DNA of 11,397 nt from Chloroflexota bacterium (lineage in GTDB: Bacteria; Chloroflexota; Dormibacteria; Dormibacterales; Dormibacteraceae). The position numbers and the translations under genes are program-made. Shown here piece by piece: positions 6,986 through 11,397 of the stretch (position 1 is the stretch's first letter; every line of letters begins with the position of its first letter). The stretch covers positions 1 to 11,397 of the forward strand of contig VBFW01000095.1 in the NCBI GenBank assembly GCA_005880525.1, read 5' to 3'. The notes beneath the pieces are model-generated. The model was not told the origin of the DNA. It did no database searches and saw nothing but the letters and a program-made list of their open reading frames with translations.

Positions 6986-7613
6986 AGTACACGTGCACGT
7001 CCTGGTGTGAGGCGGCCGCCGACCTCACGACCTCGATCCACCCCTCGAGCGAGCGCGCGTCGTATCCGCGGCGCAGCCTGAAGTAGGCGAACGGCCCCAG
7101 CTCGACCAGAGGCGCCTGCGGCCACTTCTCCTCGTCGGTCACGACCATCGCACCGCGGTGGCGCTTGATGACCTCGTATACCGAGTCGTCGAACCACGAC
7201 GCATGGCGAAACTCGCAAGCAGTGGGGCGGCCAAGCGCCTGGAGCAGGCCTTCCAGCAGCTCGAGGTTGCGCTGGCGCACCGGCGGGAACTGCAGCAGCA
7301 CCGGGCCCAGCCGGTCGCCCATCGTCGAGATGCGCTCCGTGAACAGGTGCGCCAGCCCGACGCGATCGAATGAGTCCGCCGAGTACGTCAGGCCGCGATT
7401 CGCCTTCATGCAGAAGAGAAACCCAGGCGGCGTGCCATCGCGCCATCTCTCCAGCGTGGTCGCGGGCGGCGTCCTGTAGAAGCTGCCGTTCAGCTCCACG
7501 CCGTTCAGCCGGCTCGCGTAGTGCTCGAGCATGCGGCTGCCGGGAAGATTCGCCGGGTAGAAGTCGCCCTTCCAGGTCGAGTAGCTGAACCCGGACGCGC
7601 CTGTGTAGAGCGT
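6822..7613 (-). CDS. DUF72 (YecE-like) protein, no standard start codon
   Basis: TIM-barrel DUF72 family protein; the biochemical function of the family is not established. Conserved blocks in order are LYTGASGFSYSTWKGDFYP (N-terminus), MLEHYASRLNGVELNGSFYR, RWRDGTPPGFLFCMKANRGL, LGPVLLQFPP, CEFRHASWFDDSVYEVI and the C-terminal DVHVYFKHD. The N-terminal block lies upstream of the first ATG (7532). The frame back to the TGA at 7644-7646 contains no ATG, GTG, TTG or CTG. I place the start at ACG 7613, 7 nt after the rlmN stop, where family members usually begin; this is inference. An ATG 7532 start would lose strand one of the barrel. The family core ends near 6930. The last 36 or so residues (arginine-, serine- and proline-rich) are antisense to lgt and look like read-through. 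Length from ACG is 263 residues. Confidence 0.8.
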   Translation of the reverse strand, partial: TLYTGASGFSYSTWKGDFYPANLPGSRMLEHYASRLNGVELNGSFYRTPPATTLERWRDGTPPGFLFCMKANRGLTYSADSFDRVGLAHLFTERISTMGDRLGPVLLQFPPVRQRNLELLEGLLQALGRPTACEFRHASWFDDSVYEVIKRHRGAMVVTDEEKWPQAPLVELGPFAYFRLRRGYDARSLEGWIEVVRSAAASHQDVHVYFKHDPQAPRLALRLRDALDREAGGSESRRPRPSAAKRSAPAASPGTPTGRSGRS

Positions 7614-7620
7614 CGCCGGC

Positions 7621-8688
7621 CTAGGCGGTGACGCGCTGCCGCATCACTCTCTCATGCAGCTGGCCGCAAGCGGCGTCCGCCTCGCGCCCGCGCGTGTCGC
7701 GCACCGTGACGTTGAGCCCGCCGTCGACGAGCAGCTGCCTGAACTGCCGGATCGCATTCCGTGACGGCGCGCTGTATGGCGTGCCGTCGACCGGGTTGAA
7801 GGGGATGAGGTTGACATGCGCAAGCTTGCCTTTGAGCAGGGCGCTAAGCTCCTTCGCATCGCGCTCGGTGTCGTTGACGCCCGCGAGCATCACCCACTCG
7901 TAGCTGACCCTGCGTCCTGATGTCTTCGCGTATCGCTGCGCCGCGACGATCAGATCGTGCAGCGGGTACTTGCGGTTGATCGGCACCAGCACGTCGCGCA
8001 GCTCGTCGCGCGCTGCGTGAAGCGAGACCGCCAGCGTCACCGGCAGCTTCTCTGAGGAAAGCTGCTCGATGCGCGGGATGACGCCGCTGGTCGACAGGAC
8101 GATGCGGCGCGGGCTGATTGCGAGGCGCTCGGGGTCCGACATTCTCCGCACCGACTCGATGACAGCGTCGTAGTTGATGAACGGCTCGCCCATGCCCATG
8201 AAGACGACATGCGACAGCCGCCTGCCCTCGTCAGCCAGAAGCCGCGCCGAAGCGATCGCCTGCTCCTCGATCTCGTGCACTGCCAGGTTGCGGCCGAAGG
8301 GGAACTTGCCAGTGGCGCAGAAGGGGCACCCGACGGGGCAGCCCGCTTGCGAGGAGATGCACAGCGTGCTTCGCTCCGAGTAGCGCATCACGACCGCCTC
8401 CACCGTGTGCCCGCCGTCGAGCTCGTAAAGCGTCTTTGTGGTCAGGCCGCTGTCCGCGTCGGTGCGCGCCACGGGCTTGAGCGAGCTCAGACGAAACGAG
8501 GCCTCGAGCTCGGCGCGCAGCGGTCGCGGCACGTCGCGCATCTCGTCGAACGTCGCGGCCCCGCGCGCGGCCCACGCCAGCACCTGGCGGCGCCGGTACG
8601 GGGCGGCGTCGTGCACGGCAAACCACTGGTCCAGGTCTGCCACCGCCACCGAGAGCAGAGCAGGTTGCTCTTCACGCATCGCAGTCAC
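7621..8688 (-). CDS. rlmN: dual-specificity 23S rRNA A2503 / tRNA A37 C2-methyltransferase, radical SAM
   Basis: Radical SAM enzyme that methylates C2 of A2503 in 23S rRNA and, in E. coli, A37 of some tRNAs. It is 355 residues. The 4Fe-4S cluster motif CxxxCxxC is C117, C121 and C124 (CPVGCPFCATG). The catalytic cysteine is C110 (STLCISSQ) and the methyl-carrying cysteine is C341 (EADAACGQL). FMGMGEPFINYD (163-174), the SAM-binding LSTSGV and SLHA, and NLIPFNPV (293-300) are typical. Cfr is a related possibility, but this looks like housekeeping RlmN. The start is GTG 8688, which overlaps the upstream stop as GTGA (8685-8688), or ATG 8679 (Met4). The N-terminal helical domain (YRRRQVLAWAARGAATFDEM) is intact. 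It is followed by the DUF72 gene 7 nt after its TAG. Confidence 0.95.
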   Translation of the reverse strand: MTAMREEQPALLSVAVADLDQWFAVHDAAPYRRRQVLAWAARGAATFDEMRDVPRPLRAELEASFRLSSLKPVARTDADSGLTTKTLYELDGGHTVEAVVMRYSERSTLCISSQAGCPVGCPFCATGKFPFGRNLAVHEIEEQAIASARLLADEGRRLSHVVFMGMGEPFINYDAVIESVRRMSDPERLAISPRRIVLSTSGVIPRIEQLSSEKLPVTLAVSLHAARDELRDVLVPINRKYPLHDLIVAAQRYAKTSGRRVSYEWVMLAGVNDTERDAKELSALLKGKLAHVNLIPFNPVDGTPYSAPSRNAIRQFRQLLVDGGLNVTVRDTRGREADAACGQLHERVMRQRVTA

Positions 8689-9455
8689 GATACTGACTCG
8701 AAGATCTCCTCGGCTCGCGTGTGCCTGACGCGCACAGCGCCCTCGTCGGCCAGCTTCTGCAGGTGCGCACGCATCGTCATCTCGGCGGCGCGGGTGAGCT
8801 CTTCACCGAGCTCAGAGCCGTAGACGCGCTGCGTCAGCTCGCTCAGCGTGCCAGCCCCGCGCGCGATCGCCGCGCGCACCTGCGTCTCGCGGTCGAGGCG
8901 ATGCGCGCGGTATTCCTCCAGCTTCGCGACCGCTTCGGTCACTGGGTCCCAGTGGCCCGGGAACAGGATCGCGGGGTTGAGCGCGACCAGCCGCGTTAGC
9001 GAGCGAAGGTAAGCGGCCACGTCGCCCTCTGGGTAGGTGACCATCGAGCTGCCGCGCCCGAGCACAAGGTCGCCCGTGAACAGCGCGCGGTCGGCGGGCA
9101 GCCAGAACGCCAGGTGGTCGGCGCTGTGGCCCGGCGTATGCAGCGCGGTGATGTTCAGGTTGCCCGCCCGCACGACGTCGCCGTCGGCGAGCTCGGGAAA
9201 CCTGCGCACCGATGCGCGGTGCTTCGACGCGACGCGCTCCGCCAGGGGCAGGTGATCGGGATGCGAGTGCGTCACCAGCACGACCGCGACGGTCGTTCCC
9301 TTCAGAGCGCGGTCGATGGCCGCGAGATGCGCGTCGTCCTCCGGGCCGGGGTCGATGACGACGGCCACCGAACCGGCATCGATCAGCCACGTGTTGGTGC
9401 CCGGCCCCGTGTAGGGACCTGGATTCGGCGCGACGACGCGCCGGACGACGGACAT
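8685..9455 (-). CDS. metallo-beta-lactamase-fold hydrolase, LACTB2-like with C-terminal winged helix
   Basis: A 256-residue zinc hydrolase. The metal-site residues are complete: H63, H65, D67 and H68 (THSHPDH), H110 (TPGHSADHL), D129 (FTGDLVLG) and H168 (FPGHWDPV). The last 60 or so residues (GTLSELTQRVYG, then MRAHLQKLADEGAVRV) form the winged helix-like domain typical of LACTB2. Animal LACTB2 is a mitochondrial single-strand endoribonuclease; bacterial members are largely uncharacterised, so RNA cleavage is only a possibility. The opening PNPGPYTGPGTNTWLI is typical of the subfamily. The ATG at 9455 lies 4 nt after the stop of the kinase-like gene, and the stop overlaps the rlmN GTG. Glyoxalase II or generic MBL hydrolase are alternatives, made less likely by the winged helix. 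Confidence 0.88.
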   Translation of the reverse strand: MSVVRRVVAPNPGPYTGPGTNTWLIDAGSVAVVIDPGPEDDAHLAAIDRALKGTTVAVVLVTHSHPDHLPLAERVASKHRASVRRFPELADGDVVRAGNLNITALHTPGHSADHLAFWLPADRALFTGDLVLGRGSSMVTYPEGDVAAYLRSLTRLVALNPAILFPGHWDPVTEAVAKLEEYRAHRLDRETQVRAAIARGAGTLSELTQRVYGSELGEELTRAAEMTMRAHLQKLADEGAVRVRHTRAEEIFESVS

Positions 9456-9459
9456 CGGG

Positions 9460-10215
9460 TCAGCGGCCTGCGTAAGCCGGGAGGTACACGTCCGCGCACC
9501 CGTCGGAGCCCACGTCCAGCCAGCCGTTGAGGTGCGTGTCGACGATGAGTCGGATCAGGGGCTCGCCCATCTCGGGCACCGGCAGCGGCGCCGGCTCGGG
9601 ATCCGAGCAAACGCTCACCTTCCACCAGGCGCCGACCGCCTGCGCGGTCACGTCGAGGTTGCCGCCGCCAAGCCAGTCGCGCAGCCGCGTGAATGCCTCG
9701 ACCAGCGCCGGCTCGGAGCCGAGCACCGCCGCATCGTCCGGCATGCGCCGCGTTGCGAAGGGCATCGCGCCGTTGAGCACGGCCCCGAGCACCACGCCGC
9801 GCGGGCGCTCCTTGGGAGCGTTGGCGGCCGCCTCGAGCGCTGCGGCGCGCCGGCCCACCTCCTGCGCCTGCTCGAAGACGGTCTCCATCAGCTCGGGCCG
9901 GCCGAACGCGGCCTGCCGCGCCGACTCCTGCAGAGCCAGCACCGCCGATCGCAGCTTGTGGCCGAGGCGCCCGACCAGGTGTGTGCGTTCCTCCTCCGCG
10001 ATACGAGCACCCATCTCGGCGCTGCGCCGCGCGGTCGCGAGCCCTCCGCGCTCGGCCCAGCCCACAAGATGTCCCCCCAGCGCGAGCGGCTCCCACGGTC
10101 CGCCCGGCGGCGGGAACGCCGTGTCGGCCGGCCCGTGCCGCTTGCGGTCGGGCACCGACTCCATGCCGCCGCCGACCCGCACCCACATATGAGTTGTGGT
10201 GCCGGAGGCCGTCAC
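9460..10215 (-). CDS. degenerate histidine-kinase-like protein (possible phosphotransfer or pseudokinase partner)
   Basis: A 251-residue soluble protein that I do not recognise as a named family. Residues 66-132 look like a two-helix DHp domain. H86 lies in the H-box-like GRLGHKLRSAVLAL, followed by a second helix (ELMETVFEQAQEVGRRAAAL). Residues 140-249 keep the outline of a kinase ATPase domain: LGSEPALVEAFTRLRDWLG in the N-box place, WWKVSVCSDPEPAP in the G1 place, and GEPLIRLIVDTHLNGWLDVG ending in YLPA in the G2 place. The N-box Asn, the DxGxG of G1 and the GLGL of G2 are missing. The C-terminus aligns by eye with the adjacent kinase (RLVVERSFGGRIWV). The N-terminal 60 residues are glycine- and proline-rich. 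GTG 10215 overlaps the kinase stop (GTGA, 10212-10215); ATG 10188 is the alternative. Spo0B and ChpT are precedents for this design. The coding call is firm, the role inferred. Confidence 0.75.
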   Translation of the reverse strand: MTASGTTTHMWVRVGGGMESVPDRKRHGPADTAFPPPGGPWEPLALGGHLVGWAERGGLATARRSAEMGARIAEEERTHLVGRLGHKLRSAVLALQESARQAAFGRPELMETVFEQAQEVGRRAAALEAAANAPKERPRGVVLGAVLNGAMPFATRRMPDDAAVLGSEPALVEAFTRLRDWLGGGNLDVTAQAVGAWWKVSVCSDPEPAPLPVPEMGEPLIRLIVDTHLNGWLDVGSDGCADVYLPAYAGR

Positions 10216-11397
10216 GAGCGAAATGCCGGCACCGTGAACTTGAAAGTCGTCCCTTCCCGGTTGCTGGAGGCCACCCAGATGCGGCCACCGAACGAGCGCT
10301 CCACGACCAGCCGGCACAGGTACAGGCCAAGGCCAAGGCCACCCTGCGAGCGGTTGCGCCCGGCCGGCCCGGTTTTCTCGAACAGGTCCTGCAGGCTGCC
10401 AGGCGGAAGGCCGGGTCCCCCGTCGGCGACCGTGATCTCGAGCCATCCCGAGTCGATGGTGCGGGCCTTCACCTTCACCTGGCTCAACGTGTACTCGAGC
10501 GCGTTGCCGATCAGGTTCGTCAGCACCTGCTGCAGGTGAGTCGGCTCGCAGTAAGCGCGAGGCAGGTCGGCATGAAGTTTCACATCCACCGCTTCGATCC
10601 GGTCTGCATAACGGTGGGCGAGCACCGTTATCACGCCGTCCATCGCGGGCTTCAGCTCGATCGGCTCCGGGTTGGGCTCGAAGTGCTTGGTCTCGAGCTT
10701 GGCGATGATCAGCTGGCTCTCCACCAGGCTCAGCAACCGGTCGGACGACTCGTAGGCCTCCTGCAGCAGCTGGCGGCGGCCCTGGTTGTCGATGGTCTCG
10801 TCCCACTGCATGATGCCGGCGAGCGTCGTCTTCATCGCGGCGGCCGGGCTTCGCACCTCGTGGCCGATGGCGCGGAGCATCAGGTCTTTCGCCTCCAGCG
10901 CGAGGCGCTGCGCGGTCACGTCTTCGTGCAGGGTGAGGATTCCAGCGGGCTCGCCTTCGAGGCCCGGGATCTCTACGCGCCGCACGTTCACGATGCGGTT
11001 CGGGTTCTTCATGCGCAGCTCGGCTGTTCCTTCGGCCACGCCGTCCTCACTGTGCTCCGCGCCAGCTGACGCGTAGATCTCGGCGAGCGTCTGGCCTGGC
11101 ATGTCCGCGGCCTTCAGCCGGTAGATGGCCTCGACCTCGGGGTTGGCGTACACGATGCGGCTGTCGGCGTCCTCGAGCATCACGCCCACCGGCGAGTGGC
11201 GGAGGATGGCCTGCATCATCCGGCGCTCGCGGTCGAGCTGGTCGACCAGCTCGAGCTGGCCCACGAGCACCGCGGCCTGGCCGGCAAGCACGCCGGCGAG
11301 CCTGCGTGTCTCGGAGGCGCCGGCCGTCATGCGCGCCACGAGCAGCCCGGCAAGCCGCCCTTCCACCTGGATCGGGATCGCGAACGCGTCAGGCGGC
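10212..11397 (-). CDS. sensor histidine kinase, GAF-PAS-HisKA-HATPase, 5' end cut by window edge
   Basis: The frame is open to the right edge and residues before the first in-frame GTG (11366) already look like the end of a GAF domain (DAFAIPIQVEGRLAGLLVAR, then LAGVLAGQAAVLVGQ), so the gene starts outside the window. A PAS domain follows (ILRHSPVGVMLEDADSRIVY, nt about 11195-11260) with a PAC-like end (GILTLHEDVTAQR). The HisKA H-box is IGHEVRSP, with its phosphoacceptor His at nt 10860-10862. The ATPase has the N-box HLQQVLTNLIGNALEYT, the G1 box VADGGPGLP and the G2 box GGLGLGLYLCRLV. It has no transmembrane segment in the visible part, so it is probably a cytosolic sensor. No response regulator gene is in the window. 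The stop TGA overlaps the GTG of the kinase-like gene downstream. Confidence 0.93.
   Translation of the reverse strand, partial: PPDAFAIPIQVEGRLAGLLVARMTAGASETRRLAGVLAGQAAVLVGQLELVDQLDRERRMMQAILRHSPVGVMLEDADSRIVYANPEVEAIYRLKAADMPGQTLAEIYASAGAEHSEDGVAEGTAELRMKNPNRIVNVRRVEIPGLEGEPAGILTLHEDVTAQRLALEAKDLMLRAIGHEVRSPAAAMKTTLAGIMQWDETIDNQGRRQLLQEAYESSDRLLSLVESQLIIAKLETKHFEPNPEPIELKPAMDGVITVLAHRYADRIEAVDVKLHADLPRAYCEPTHLQQVLTNLIGNALEYTLSQVKVKARTIDSGWLEITVADGGPGLPPGSLQDLFEKTGPAGRNRSQGGLGLGLYLCRLVVERSFGGRIWVASSNREGTTFKFTVPAFRS

Noticed and set aside
10216..10806. Upstream extension of the kinase-like gene to 10806
   Set aside because: That part overlaps the ATPase domain of the sensor kinase in another frame; the translation there has no domain features. 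The GTGA at 10212-10215 is the natural junction.
11364..11366. GTG at 11366 as the start of the sensor kinase
   Set aside because: In-frame residues upstream to the window edge continue a GAF-like domain, so the gene is cut by the edge rather than starting here.

Overview
This 11.4 kb window is bacterial, GC-rich and almost wholly coding. It holds twelve protein genes, no RNA genes, no mobile element and no CRISPR array. The longest non-coding gap between neighbours is about 46 bp (3096-3141), so no stretch over 300 bases lacks a gene. The gene set (prolipoprotein diacylglyceryl transferase, glutamyl-tRNA synthetase, RlmN), frequent GTG/TTG starts, 4-bp ATGA/GTGA overlaps and possible leaderless starts fit a chromosomal segment. 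The Lgt motif (GRIGDVINGEHHG, with WGG in place of the Escherichia coli HGG) recalls, from memory, Chloroflexota/Dormibacterota-type or actinobacterial proteins. This is a weak taxonomic guess; no tree could be run.

Layout. (1) A leftward operon runs from about 4739 to the left edge: S51-family peptidase, alpha/beta hydrolase, PlsC-type acyltransferase, an apparently broken extended SDR, threonine 3-dehydrogenase (tdh) and 2-amino-3-ketobutyrate CoA ligase (kbl, cut by the edge). Tdh and Kbl together convert threonine to glycine plus acetyl-CoA. (2) A rightward pair, gltX and lgt, starts at 4758/4764. Only 18 bp separate its ATG from that of the S51 gene, and candidate -10 boxes for the two directions overlap. 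(3) A second leftward operon enters from the right edge: GAF-PAS sensor histidine kinase (cut by the edge), a small kinase-like protein, LACTB2-type metallo-beta-lactamase-fold hydrolase, rlmN and a DUF72 protein. Its end runs 164 bp into the 3' end of lgt on the opposite strand.

Most interesting. The gene after the sensor kinase encodes a protein with a histidine-kinase H-box (HKLRS) and a C-terminal half that keeps the outline of a kinase ATPase domain but has lost the N-, G1- and G2-box residues. It overlaps the kinase gene by a GTGA. It looks like a pseudokinase or a Spo0B/ChpT-like phosphotransfer partner, followed by two genes whose families act on RNA (RlmN and the LACTB2-type hydrolase). 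Other points are the SDR gene, which seems to have lost its Rossmann N-terminus through an out-of-frame deletion, and the DUF72 gene, whose conserved N-terminus has no ATG, GTG, TTG or CTG start codon.
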